Assembly (NCBI GenBank): GCA_026388415.1
Contig: JAPLJV010000012.1
Span: 1 to 64,000, forward strand
Source of the DNA: Deltaproteobacteria bacterium
GTDB lineage: Bacteria > Desulfobacterota > Syntrophia > Syntrophales > JACQWR01
Reading direction: 5' to 3'
Length of the DNA stretch: 64,000 nt
Numbering within the stretch: the first letter of the stretch is position 1; every line of letters starts with the position of its first letter. Of the stretch, positions 16,985 to 24,677 are shown in pieces. The position numbers and the translations under genes were made by a program. Under the pieces are notes generated by a model, which was not told the origin of the DNA, did no database searches, and worked only from the letters and a program-made list of their open reading frames with translations.

Positions 16985-18058
16985 TTAAGGTTCTGTTTGA
17001 TTCTCTTGTTGATCTCCTGACTCGTCAATGCCCGTTACGTCCCGCCAGATTGTGGTGAGGATGGCGAAGAAAAGCGGCCCCAGAATCAGACCGATAAGGC
17101 CCATAGCAACCACTCCGCTCACCACTCCGAGGATGATAGCCAAAGCAGAAATATTGCTTTTCCCTCCGATGACCAGCGGACGAATCAAGTTATCGGAGAG
17201 ACTAACAACAATAGCGCACCACAACAATAACGCCACCGCCTTGGCATAGGAAACGTTAATGGCAACAATGACGACGAGCGGCACCCAGATAATGGCCGTG
17301 CCCACGGTTGGCAAAACTGCCGCCACAGCCGTGAGGATGGCGCACAGAACCGGCGCCGGGACGTCGGCGAAAAAATAGCCGATTCCGGCGAGTGCCCCCT
17401 GCAAAAGGCAAGTCAGCAGGGTGCCGACAATGACCGATGTTGTTGTCTCTCGAATATTTTGCAGATAATGGATGATTTTTTTCTGGTGAGTGGCAAAGAG
17501 CTTGAGACCGGCAAACAAAATCTTTTCACCGTCACGGTAAATGAAAAAGAGGATAAACATCGACAGTACCAGCACAAAAAAAAGTTCTGCCATGTTTTTG
17601 GCTGTGCTGGTTGCCACATCGAGAAGAAATTGTGAGGCGTTGGCCGCATATTGTGCCGGATAACTGGTAAGGTCAATGCCAAGCTTTGTTCCCAAGGCGA
17701 TGAGCTTGCCGCCCAGAGGAAGATGGCTGAGAAAGCTCGACACAGACTGAGTAAAAACCAGTACGAGCCGCTCGCTCTCGCTGTACCATTCGGTAGCGTT
17801 TTGAGCAATCATTACGAACGGGGCGGCTACCGGCAGCATGATACAGAGTGTTATGACAAGAACCATGATGCCGGCCGAACAATTGGGGTGACGGGGTAAC
17901 TGGCGGGCCAGTTTCTCGTAATGGGGAATGGTCGCAATGCCGATGATGAGCGACCAGGCCAGCGACTTGCCAAAGGGCGCCACAAAAAAGGCGAGCAGCC
18001 AAAGGGCGGCGACCGTTGCCAGGGCAGCCATTATGCTCAGGTATATTTTCCTGTCCAT
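16985..18058 (-). CDS. AI-2E family transporter (YdiK/TqsA/PerM-like permease)
   Basis: I chose the internal ATG at 18058 (MDRKIYLSIMAALATVAALW), giving 357 residues; an upstream start at 18097 is possible but overlaps the small gene 18075-18245. There are about eight hydrophobic helices, with the usual early pair, a long middle region and the late conserved block NLIRPLVIGGKSNISALAIILGVVSG (quoted up to RPLVIGGKSNISALAIILGV). Members export autoinducer-2 or exchange Na+/H+, and most are uncharacterised. The acidic, Gln-rich tail DESGDQQENQTEP is ordinary. No Shine-Dalgarno is strong. Confidence 0.85.
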   Translation of the reverse strand: MDRKIYLSIMAALATVAALWLLAFFVAPFGKSLAWSLIIGIATIPHYEKLARQLPRHPNCSAGIMVLVITLCIMLPVAAPFVMIAQNATEWYSESERLVLVFTQSVSSFLSHLPLGGKLIALGTKLGIDLTSYPAQYAANASQFLLDVATSTAKNMAELFFVLVLSMFILFFIYRDGEKILFAGLKLFATHQKKIIHYLQNIRETTTSVIVGTLLTCLLQGALAGIGYFFADVPAPVLCAILTAVAAVLPTVGTAIIWVPLVVIVAINVSYAKAVALLLWCAIVVSLSDNLIRPLVIGGKSNISALAIILGVVSGVVAMGLIGLILGPLFFAILTTIWRDVTGIDESGDQQENQTEP

Positions 18059-18074
18059 GGATTTTGTCTCATAA

Positions 18075-18245
18075 TCATAAAATAGTAGCGCACGCAACGG
18101 CGCTATCCCGGCTTTCGGTCCTTAGCCAGGAATAAGATAACCTCAGCATGATGGCTACCCCTATCCATACGGCCCCGGCAAGCAGCAGCAGAGCGCTTTT
18201 CGGCACACCCCGCTTCCAGGCTATTTTGGGATTATTGGCAGGCAT
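18075..18245 (-). CDS. Small single-helix membrane protein, possibly a truncated larger gene
   Basis: A 56-residue frame starting at ATG 18245, with AGAG just upstream. It reads MPANNPKIAWKRGVPKSALL followed by LLAGAVWIGVAIMLRLSYSW and ends RTESRDSAVACATIL. One strong transmembrane helix spans residues 19-36. The W-K-R-G-x-P-K then L-L-L-L-A-G-x-V-W-x-G-V pattern reminds me of the N-terminus of a longer four-helix membrane protein, so it may be a frameshifted or truncated copy. It ends 17 bases before the AI-2E start and would be in its operon. It could be a genuine micropeptide; codon use is consistent with its neighbours. Confidence 0.4.
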   Translation of the reverse strand: MPANNPKIAWKRGVPKSALLLLAGAVWIGVAIMLRLSYSWLRTESRDSAVACATIL

Positions 18246-18272
18246 CTCTTTACAGCAATGTTTTCCGACTTA

Positions 18273-18569
18273 CTAAAAACGACGCCCGCCGCCACCGCCA
18301 CGTCGTCCACCGCCTCTGCTACCCTCAACACGGGGACGAGCTTCATTGACGTCAAGGGCCTGGCCATTCATATCTTTGCCGTGCAGTTGACTCATCGCTG
18401 ATTTGGCTTCCTCGGCGGAAGGCATCTCCACGAACCCGAATCCTTTCGACTGGCTGGTATACTTGTCTTTGATGATATTGACTGCATCAACCTTGCCGAA
18501 GGCCGCAAAGGCCGTGCGCAATTCATCTTCCGTGACACTCTGTGCCAACTTGCCTACATAGATATTCAT
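18273..18569 (-). CDS. RRM-type RNA-binding protein
   Basis: A 98-residue protein from ATG 18569, chosen because AAAGGAG lies 9 bases upstream; seven more residues are possible. One RRM fills residues 1-78 with RNP2 (IYVGKL) and RNP1 (KGFGFVEM), each carrying the aromatic RNA-contacting residues. It is followed by a Gly/Arg-rich tail (GSRGGGRRGGGGGRRF). This is the short bacterial glycine-rich RNA-binding protein family, often cold-induced and thought to act as RNA chaperones. A promoter candidate with a roughly 70-base leader lies upstream. Confidence 0.93.
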   Translation of the reverse strand: MNIYVGKLAQSVTEDELRTAFAAFGKVDAVNIIKDKYTSQSKGFGFVEMPSAEEAKSAMSQLHGKDMNGQALDVNEARPRVEGSRGGGRRGGGGGRRF

Positions 18570-18645
18570 TTGGGGCTCCTTTGGTAGCAAATTAAATGGT
18601 TATCGTTACTTAACATCACTTCTCTTAAATTTATTTACTGCAGCG

Positions 18646-18674
18646 ACTCTAATTAGATATGCCGGCTCTGTCAA
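18646..18674 (-). promoter_or_regulatory. Candidate promoter of the RRM gene
   Basis: On the minus strand TTGACA (18674-18669) and TAGAGT (18651-18646) are separated by 17 bases. The -35 is perfect and the -10 matches at four of six positions. It would give an untranslated leader of roughly 70 bases. Confidence 0.45.
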
Positions 18675-18763
18675 GCTTAATCGTGAAAATACTAAGTACG
18701 TTCAATCATGCTGATTGAAAATTTTCTCCTTTCCCTGCACGGGGTTTTTTATTGCCTGACAAG

Positions 18764-18802
18764 AAAAAAGGGATTGACCGTCAATCGGAAAATCCCTTTT
18801 AA
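18764..18802 (-). terminator. Rho-independent terminator of the tRNA-Gln gene
   Basis: On the minus strand, AAAAGGGATT pairs with AATCCCTTTT and the T-run continues into TTTTTTC. The loop contains a nested GATTGA/TCAATC pairing that offers an alternative fold. It lies 8 bases beyond the tRNA 3' end. Confidence 0.75.
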
Positions 18803-18809
18803 TTTCTTA

Positions 18810-18883
18810 TGGCTGGGGGAGAGGGGCTCGAACCCCCATTCACGGAGTCAGAGTCCGTTGTCCTACCATTGAACGATCCCCCA
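18810..18883 (-). tRNA. tRNA-Gln (anticodon CUG)
   Basis: The 74-base cloverleaf has a 7-bp acceptor stem (TGGGGGA with TCCCCCA), discriminator G and an encoded CCA. The anticodon stem ACGGA/TCCGT holds the loop CTCTGAG, giving anticodon CTG. The T arm reads GGGGGTTCGAGCCCC. A strong promoter lies just upstream. Confidence 0.97.
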
Positions 18884-18906
18884 GCAGTAATGGTCTGTTG
18901 CCGGCA

Positions 18907-18935
18907 TCTATAACAAAAACTAATTTTATTATCAA
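18907..18935 (-). promoter_or_regulatory. Promoter of tRNA-Gln
   Basis: On the minus strand TTGATA (18935-18930) and TATAGA (18912-18907) are spaced by exactly 17 bases. Expected transcription start is about 18900, 17 bases before the mature tRNA 5' end. Confidence 0.6.
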
Positions 18936-18995
18936 TAGTAAAAAACTCGCGGAATTTTACTTGACAAAAAGCTTAAATATTAAGAGAAAAACAGT

Positions 18996-19991
18996 ATGAA
19001 AAAGAGAACTGTGGGGTTATTCTTTGGGGGCATAAGTAATGAGGCTGACATATCAATAATTTCGGCCAAGAATATAATTAAATATTTTGATTATAAAAAA
19101 TATAATTTAGTTCTGGTTTATTGGCACAAAAATAATCAATTTTATATTTTGAAAAACGCAGAAGAAATAAATAGTATTTCTGAAAAAAATAATATTAATG
19201 TTGGAGATTTTTCAAGACTATTTGATGTCGCTCTGCCGATTACTCATGGTAAATATGGAGAAGATGGCGCATTACAAGGACTTTTAGAAATCCAGAAAGT
19301 GCCATATTGTGGCTGCCGGGTTTTGAGTTCGAGTTTATGTATGGATAAAGCTGTCTTCAAAACATTTTTGGCGGGATATAAGATCAATCAGGTAAATTTT
19401 GATTTTATAGATCTGCGGGACAAAACACAAAGCGATGTTGAAAAGTGGATAGCAAAAATAAAAAATAATTTTGAATTGCCAGTTTATATCAAGCCTTCAA
19501 ATTCTGGTTCTTCAGTCGGTATTAATAAAGTTACTGATTTTAAAAATCTGAAAAAAGCCGTAAGGGATGCGGCTCGGCATGATGATAAAATATTGGTCGA
19601 GCAAGGGCTTGTAAACCCCAGGGAAATTGAGGTGGCAGTGTTAGGTAATGAAGAATTAACAATATCTGATCCAGGGGAACTTGTTTTGGATGGAGCTTTC
19701 TATGATTTTGATGAAAAATATGAAAAAAACAGGACACAGGTAGCAATTCCAGCCAAGCTTGATTCTAAAACTAAACAAGAAATTAAAAATCTGGCAGAGA
19801 AAGTTTATCATCTTTGTGACTGCAAAGGCTTTGCCAGAGTAGATTTTTTTATAAATAATAACAGAGTATATTTGAATGAAATAAACACACTGCCCGGTTT
19901 TACGGATATTTCTATGTTTCCGCTGCTAATGAAAAGTGCGGGTATCTATTATAAAAACCTGATAAATATAATTATCAAATTAGCGAATTAA
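18996..19991 (+). CDS. ddl: D-alanine--D-alanine ligase-like ATP-grasp enzyme, AT-rich and probably acquired
   Basis: A 331-residue protein with Ddl features: the N-terminal KKRTVGLFFGGISNEADISI, ITHGKYGEDGALQGLLEIQKVPYCG, YIKPSNSGSSVGINKV, the Asp ligand block GFARVDFFINNNRVYLNEINTLPGFTD (quoted as GFARVDFF and NEINTLPGFT). Family members join two D-Ala residues for peptidoglycan using ATP. The gene is strikingly AT-rich with Lys/Asn/Ile-biased codons, unlike its G+C-rich neighbours, and lies exactly between two tRNA genes. Both facts suggest horizontal acquisition. It is not next to mur genes, so it may be a spare or resistance-type ligase, or use another substrate. The start ATG 18996 has only AGAG upstream. 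Confidence 0.88.
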   Translation: MKKRTVGLFFGGISNEADISIISAKNIIKYFDYKKYNLVLVYWHKNNQFYILKNAEEINSISEKNNINVGDFSRLFDVALPITHGKYGEDGALQGLLEIQKVPYCGCRVLSSSLCMDKAVFKTFLAGYKINQVNFDFIDLRDKTQSDVEKWIAKIKNNFELPVYIKPSNSGSSVGINKVTDFKNLKKAVRDAARHDDKILVEQGLVNPREIEVAVLGNEELTISDPGELVLDGAFYDFDEKYEKNRTQVAIPAKLDSKTKQEIKNLAEKVYHLCDCKGFARVDFFINNNRVYLNEINTLPGFTDISMFPLLMKSAGIYYKNLINIIIKLAN

Positions 19992-20005
19992 GATTTGTTC
20001 CACAG

Positions 20006-20028
20006 ACCCGCTATTTCTAACGGGTTTT
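20006..20028 (+). terminator. Short terminator-like hairpin after the AT-rich ligase gene
   Basis: ACCCG (20006-20010) and CGGGT (20021-20025) with a 10-base loop are followed by TTT. The stem is only five pairs. Confidence 0.4.
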
Positions 20029-20059
20029 GCACGGTATGAAACTGTGTTGGATTGTTAAA

Positions 20060-20136
20060 TGGTGGCGGTGCAGGGAATCGGACCCCGGACACTACGGATA
20101 TGAGCCGTATGCTCTAACCATCTGAGCTACACCGCC
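20060..20136 (-). tRNA. tRNA-Met (anticodon CAU)
   Basis: The 77-base cloverleaf has acceptor GGCGGTG/CACCGCC, discriminator A and an encoded CCA. The anticodon stem TACGG/CCGTA holds loop CTCATAT, giving CAT. The D arm reads GTAGCTCAGATGGTTAGAGC, as in elongator tRNA-Met. An Ile2 tRNA with lysidine also carries CAT, but its acceptor usually differs; the initiator form is excluded by the paired first acceptor base. A TATAAT box on the minus strand (20057-20052 plus 100: at 20157-20152) lies 16 bases upstream of the 5' end. Confidence 0.93.
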
Positions 20137-20309
20137 TTCCGAGCGTCCTTTATTATAGTTGGGGCTCCTTGTCAACCCCCGATTGACGCTTTTGGAAAGC
20201 AAAGCTAAGGCCGCAAAATTAAAGGATATTATTTCTGCCTGATAGTCGCCGCTGCAATTTGCCAATGAAGAAGACGGTTCGGCGAATTTTTGGATGGATA
20301 CAAGGATTA

Positions 20310-21065
20310 ATGAGCAAAATTAAAGGGAAACAATATCCATCCGTTACGCAGGCAACGAACGCCGAGCACATCGGCATGGTGAAGGAAATATTCGGCGCCA
20401 TCACCGAGAGGTATGACTTTCTGAATCATTTCCTCAGCTTAAGACGTGACTTCTTTTGGCGGCGCTTTGCCGTTCAGCACATGCGTTTTTTCCAGACACA
20501 GCGGTTGCTGGATGTGGCCTGCGGCACCGGCGATCTGGCCATGGATGCCGCCATGCGCTACCCTCATATCGAGGCCGTGGGGCTGGATTTTGTGCGGGAA
20601 ATGATCGTCAAGGCCCAGCCCAAGCTGGGCAAGGCCGGCCTTAACCGCCGCATCCGGCTGGTCCTGGGCGACGCCACCTGGATGCCTTTTGCCGATGACA
20701 GCTTTGACGTCGTTTCGACCGGCTTTGGCATCCGCAATATTCCCGATCGGCTCCGGGCGCTGCAGGAAATGATCCGGGTGGCGGCGCCAGGAGGGCAGGT
20801 GCTGGTCCTGGAGATGACCGTGCCCCGCAACAAAGTCTTCAGGATTTTGCACATTTTTTATCTGGAGCAAATACTACCCCGTCTGGCGAAGGCATTTACC
20901 GCCAACGCCAATGCCTATATTTATCTGGCCGATTCCATAAAAAATTTCCCGCCGCCCGATCAATTTGCCGCCCTGATGGCCGAGGCAGGCCTGATCGAGG
21001 TCAAAAAATACCCCTTGACCTTCGGCATTACCTATCTGTTTTCAGGCGTTAAACCCTCTGTTTGA
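20310..21065 (+). CDS. ubiE: Demethylmenaquinone/ubiquinone C-methyltransferase
   Basis: From ATG 20310 (AAGGA upstream) the protein has 251 residues; TTG 20259 or ATG 20265 would extend it by 15-17. It matches UbiE/MenG: MVKEIFGAITERYDFLNHFLSL, the SAM motif LLDVACGTGDLAMDAA, GDATWMPFADDSFDVVSTGFG and GIRNIPDRLRALQEM. It carries out the last methylation of menaquinone (expected here) or the C-methylation of ubiquinone. No other men or ubi genes are in the window. Its stop overlaps the convergent Na/Pi transporter gene by 17 bases. Confidence 0.93.
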   Translation: MSKIKGKQYPSVTQATNAEHIGMVKEIFGAITERYDFLNHFLSLRRDFFWRRFAVQHMRFFQTQRLLDVACGTGDLAMDAAMRYPHIEAVGLDFVREMIVKAQPKLGKAGLNRRIRLVLGDATWMPFADDSFDVVSTGFGIRNIPDRLRALQEMIRVAAPGGQVLVLEMTVPRNKVFRILHIFYLEQILPRLAKAFTANANAYIYLADSIKNFPPPDQFAALMAEAGLIEVKKYPLTFGITYLFSGVKPSV

Positions 21066-22656
21066 GTTCGGCGGCATATTCGGCAATACTCTGGCAATGA
21101 TCGGAAATTTGTTCCAGATAGATCATAATTTCCACAAATATCGGCCCCGCCTCGGCGTTGCACACCTTTTCGCAAAACCTCACCAGATGTGATTCTCGGG
21201 CTGATTTTACTCGGGCGTCAATCTCTTCTTCCAGCCGGAAAAGCAAGGCGCTCTCTGCTTCATCCGGCTTGGCCAGCAAGTGCCCGGCATGCGCCAGGTT
21301 GTCCGCCACCAGATGGGCGATCTCCTGCAACTGGATTTGGGCGACAGGAGAAAAATCTACGTTTTTCTCAGCCTTGTCCTTCATCAGCCCGACGACGACA
21401 ACTATCTGGTCGCTGATCCGGGTGATGTCATCCACTAAGCCTGTGAAAGCAAATAACTTGGCCGAGAGCGCCGGTGTGAGGTGATAGGTTGACACCTGAC
21501 GCAGGTACTGCACTATTTCCTTGCGTAAATGGCTGACCGCCCAGGCGATATAAAGCACCTTCCGGCCCTTGCCCTCCCGGTATTCATCAATCATATTGAT
21601 CAGTTCGGCGTACATACTTTGAGTCAGCATCATTTCTCGCGCCAGCTCTTTATGAACGCAGTCCAGGGCCTCACCGGCGTTGGCTAAACATTTTTCGTCG
21701 AGATATTCGGGCCAGAGCGGCAGCACCTGGTCTTCACCCGGCAGATACTTTTCGACCATGCGGGCGAAGGGGCGCAAAAAAAAGATGAAAGTAAGGGCGA
21801 TCAAGAGGTTGAATAAAAAATGCCCCAGAGCGATCTGTTGCGCCGGCTGGCTCGCCAGGAATTGTATCAGCCCGATGAAATAAGGCAGCGCTAAAAAACA
21901 TATTATGGCCCCGGCTAACTTAAAAAGAAAGTGCGCCAGGGCGCTTTTTCTGGCGCTGAGGCTTCCGGAAACGGCGCCGGCCATCAACGCGGTGACAGTG
22001 GTGCCGATATTAGCCCCGATCACCACCGGCAGGGCATTGGGCAAGGTGACAAGGCCCTGTTGGGCCAGAATTACCAGGATACTGATCGGGATGGCCGAGG
22101 CATGGATAAGACCCGTAAAGAGCAGCCCGATGCCCAATCCCAGGAGGGGATTGTTCGTTTCCTGCAAAAACCGGATCAGGGCCGGATTGTCGCGTAAAGG
22201 CGCCGTGGCCTGAGCAGCCAGATGCAAACCAAAAAAAAGGAGTCCAAAGCAAAAAACCACCTCCCCGCCGGAAGCCCATTTAGTTTTTCCCGCTAACCAG
22301 AGCGTACCGCCGACAATGATAAAAAGCGGGGATAAATCGGTGACTTTCCAGACCACTAACTGTACGGTCAGGGTAGTGCCGATATCGGCGCCCAGGATCA
22401 TCCCGAGGGAGTGGTAAAAACTGATCAAGCCCGCGCTGACCATGCCGATAATCAAAACGGTAGTGGCGGAACTGCTCTGCAGGGCGATAGTGGAAGCCAC
22501 ACCCGTAAGCAAACCATAGACCGGCTTCCGGACGGCGTATTTTATATAAGCGCGTATCCGGGCGGTAAAAAGCAGTTGCATCTTGGCGCTCAGCTTCATC
22601 ATCCCGAAAAGGAACAAGACGATGCCGGTAGCGAGCAGCACTATCCCCTGCAGCAC
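21049..22656 (-). CDS. Na/Pi cotransporter family protein with PhoU-like tail
   Basis: A 535-residue protein. The N-terminal ~310 residues hold the duplicated Na/Pi cotransporter repeats (LQSSSATTVLIIGMVSAGLI and GANIGTTVTALMAGAVSG), each with the Q-S-S-S or G-T-T motif. Residues about 340-530 are helical and PhoU-like (ELINMIDEYREGKG, LVDDITRISDQIVVVVG, EQISDHCQSIAEYAAELK). The combination is the YjbB/NptA family, which moves phosphate, probably outward or Na+-coupled. It is monocistronic and convergent with ubiE. A second phosphate system (Pit) occurs at 47487. Confidence 0.93.
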   Translation of the reverse strand: MLQGIVLLATGIVLFLFGMMKLSAKMQLLFTARIRAYIKYAVRKPVYGLLTGVASTIALQSSSATTVLIIGMVSAGLISFYHSLGMILGADIGTTLTVQLVVWKVTDLSPLFIIVGGTLWLAGKTKWASGGEVVFCFGLLFFGLHLAAQATAPLRDNPALIRFLQETNNPLLGLGIGLLFTGLIHASAIPISILVILAQQGLVTLPNALPVVIGANIGTTVTALMAGAVSGSLSARKSALAHFLFKLAGAIICFLALPYFIGLIQFLASQPAQQIALGHFLFNLLIALTFIFFLRPFARMVEKYLPGEDQVLPLWPEYLDEKCLANAGEALDCVHKELAREMMLTQSMYAELINMIDEYREGKGRKVLYIAWAVSHLRKEIVQYLRQVSTYHLTPALSAKLFAFTGLVDDITRISDQIVVVVGLMKDKAEKNVDFSPVAQIQLQEIAHLVADNLAHAGHLLAKPDEAESALLFRLEEEIDARVKSARESHLVRFCEKVCNAEAGPIFVEIMIYLEQISDHCQSIAEYAAELKQRV

Positions 22657-22677
22657 TATCCCCCCATCAAATTTGTT

Positions 22678-23175
22678 TTATTCCACTTTTTTAAAGGCCT
22701 TGCCCTTGGTGCCGCAGACGGGGCAGGTCTCCGGCGCCTCTTTTTCGGACGTGTAGCCGCAAAGAGGGCAGACGTAGTAAGCGTAGCTCTCCCCTGCTTT
22801 CCCCAGGTTGTCCAGCAGCGTCTGGTAAAGCGCGGCGTGAATCTTCTCCACTTCGTTGGCCCAATGGAAGGTTTGCCCGGCCTCCTTGTTGCTCTCCGCC
22901 TTGGCCGCAGCAATCATGTCGGGATACATGTGCTTGAATTCATGCGTCTCCCCGTTGACGGCGGCCTGCAAGTTTTCCTTCGTGCTTGAAATCCCCTTCA
23001 GCGCCTTCAAATGATTGAGGGCATGCACCGTTTCTGCCTCCGCCGCGGCACGAAAAAGTCTGGCTGCCTGCGGAAATCCCTCCTTGTCCGCCTTGGCGGC
23101 AAAGGCCAGATACTTCCTGTTAGCCTGTGACTCACCGGCAAAAGCCTCTCTTAAATTCTCCTCTGATTTTGACAT
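22678..23175 (-). CDS. rbr: Rubrerythrin
   Basis: I start at ATG 23175, which follows AAGGAG; the result is 165 residues. The ferritin-like diiron domain contains the paired Glu motifs (EENLREAFAGESQANRKY, FRAAAEAETVHALNHL, ETHEFKHMYPDMIAAA, NEVEKIHAALYQ). The C-terminal rubredoxin-like domain has two CxxCG-type knuckles, CPLCGY and CPVCGT. It reduces hydrogen peroxide in anaerobes. The rubredoxin spacing is short (CPLCG-x10-CPVCG), as in the reversed or small rubrerythrin variants. Confidence 0.95.
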   Translation of the reverse strand: MSKSEENLREAFAGESQANRKYLAFAAKADKEGFPQAARLFRAAAEAETVHALNHLKALKGISSTKENLQAAVNGETHEFKHMYPDMIAAAKAESNKEAGQTFHWANEVEKIHAALYQTLLDNLGKAGESYAYYVCPLCGYTSEKEAPETCPVCGTKGKAFKKVE

Positions 23176-23241
23176 GGCTGGTTTCTCCTTTCTGTTGATG
23201 AAAAATTTTCTTGTTTGCATCGCCTTTTTCATGATGGCACT

Positions 23242-23502
23242 AACTGGCGAAGATCATGACTGTTTTTCCCCAGACCTTGATCAACGTGGCCGTCACCAGA
23301 AAAGATGATCCTGCTTCCATACCGGAACTCATCCGGAGGCATTAAGGATGTGGACAATAAATTAGGCGCCGAGGGCCGGGTACTCGTCCGCTATTCGGGA
23401 ACGCAAAATTTATGTCGCTTCATGGTCGAGGGGCCCAATGCCGATTTGACGGAGCGTCACTGCCGTCAGATCGCGGCTGTGGTGCAGGAAAAGCTTACCT
23501 GA
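23242..23502 (+). pseudogene. Decayed copy of the 3' end of glmM
   Basis: These 261 bases align throughout with the last 260 bases of the intact glmM at 32222-32481, including AACTGGCG at the left end, the encoded GRVLVRYSGTQNLCR and the end near the stop codon. One extra base near 23335 (the stretch before CATTAAGGATGTGG) shifts the frame, and many substitutions have accumulated. Only the C-terminal phosphate-binding domain is represented, so no active protein can be made. Homology stops sharply on both sides. Confidence 0.88.
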
Positions 23503-23559
23503 CGTCGTGGCGCTCGTCACGCTGGACCGGGCCATGGGAATAATGTATGACCCCATTCG

Positions 23560-24594
23560 TTAGCTCGGCAATATATAGCCGTCATCTTGAAATAGTTTCA
23601 GGCATGCATCCGCAACATCTCTATCATAGAGGATGCCCTTATCCTTGGCAATTTCACTCAGCGCCACGTCAATCCCAAGGGCAGGACGGTAGGGCCGGTG
23701 CGAAGCGATCGCCTCCACCACATCGGCCACTGCAATAATCCGGGATTCCAAGAGAATGTCATCTCCCCTGAGCCCACGCGGATATCCGGAACCATTCATC
23801 TTCTCGTGATGCTCCAGCACCATCCGTGCAACCGGCCAGGGGAAATCGATGTCTTTCAAAATGTCATATCCGGACTGGGAGTGAACTTTGATCAGGCTGA
23901 ATTCAATCTTAGATAAAGTTGTGGGTTTGCTGAGGATCTCTGCGGGAACGGATATCTTGCCGATATCATGAATAGTGCCTGCCGTCCGGATGCCGTCAAT
24001 CTGATCACTTCTGAGGCCAATCTTCGCCGCAATAGAGCGGGCAAGATCGGCTACTCTGCGTTGGTGACCGGCCGTATAGGGATCTCTGATTTCAGCAGTT
24101 ACGGCCAGGGCCTGAACAGTTGCCCCCAAAGCCTTTCGCAAACTTTGAAAACTATCATCTCGATCTTTCTCTGCCTGTTGGCGCTTATATGAAATAGCGC
24201 GTTCCCGAAGAATGCGCTTCAATCTGATAATCAGCTCTGTGGGCCGCACGGGTTTTTCGATGAAGTCATTGGCGCCGTTCTCTATCGCCTGTTCATAGGT
24301 GAAATCTTCATAGTAGCCTGTAACGACTATAACTCCGGAATCATATTTTTCCTTGATAATCCTTGTCAACTCAAGCCCGCTCATATCGGGCATTTTAATG
24401 TCCGTTATAATCACATCGAAAACTTTCTCCTCCAAAGCCCGCAAGGCCTCTCCGGCGCTATTACAATAGATACAATCGAATCCGGTGCATTTGCTTATGA
24501 AATTCATAAGCATTTCCCCGAGCGACCTGTCGTCATCTACGATCAAAACATGAGCAGGATATAATTCGCTTTCATTTATGCTGAGTTTGTTCAT
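23560..24594 (-). CDS. Response regulator with HD-GYP cyclic di-GMP phosphodiesterase domain
   Basis: A 344-residue protein. The receiver domain at residues 12-130 includes LIVDDDRSLGEML, the phosphoacceptor in DVIITDIKMPDMSG and the Lys in NDFIEKPVRP. A linker helix is followed by an HD-GYP domain with YTAGHQRRVADLARSIA, HDIGKISVPAEILSKP, HSQSGYDIL and HHEKMNGSGYPRGL. HD-GYP proteins hydrolyse cyclic di-GMP. It begins 84 bases after the radical SAM maturase and may belong to the same transcript. No cognate kinase is adjacent. Confidence 0.95.
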   Translation of the reverse strand: MNKLSINESELYPAHVLIVDDDRSLGEMLMNFISKCTGFDCIYCNSAGEALRALEEKVFDVIITDIKMPDMSGLELTRIIKEKYDSGVIVVTGYYEDFTYEQAIENGANDFIEKPVRPTELIIRLKRILRERAISYKRQQAEKDRDDSFQSLRKALGATVQALAVTAEIRDPYTAGHQRRVADLARSIAAKIGLRSDQIDGIRTAGTIHDIGKISVPAEILSKPTTLSKIEFSLIKVHSQSGYDILKDIDFPWPVARMVLEHHEKMNGSGYPRGLRGDDILLESRIIAVADVVEAIASHRPYRPALGIDVALSEIAKDKGILYDRDVADACLKLFQDDGYILPS

Positions 24595-24677
24595 GTTTCA
24601 GATTTCTCCGGAGATAAATTTTGGCTTGCGATCATAATTGTGTAGCATGAATGGGAGGAAAAGACAAATAAAGTACA

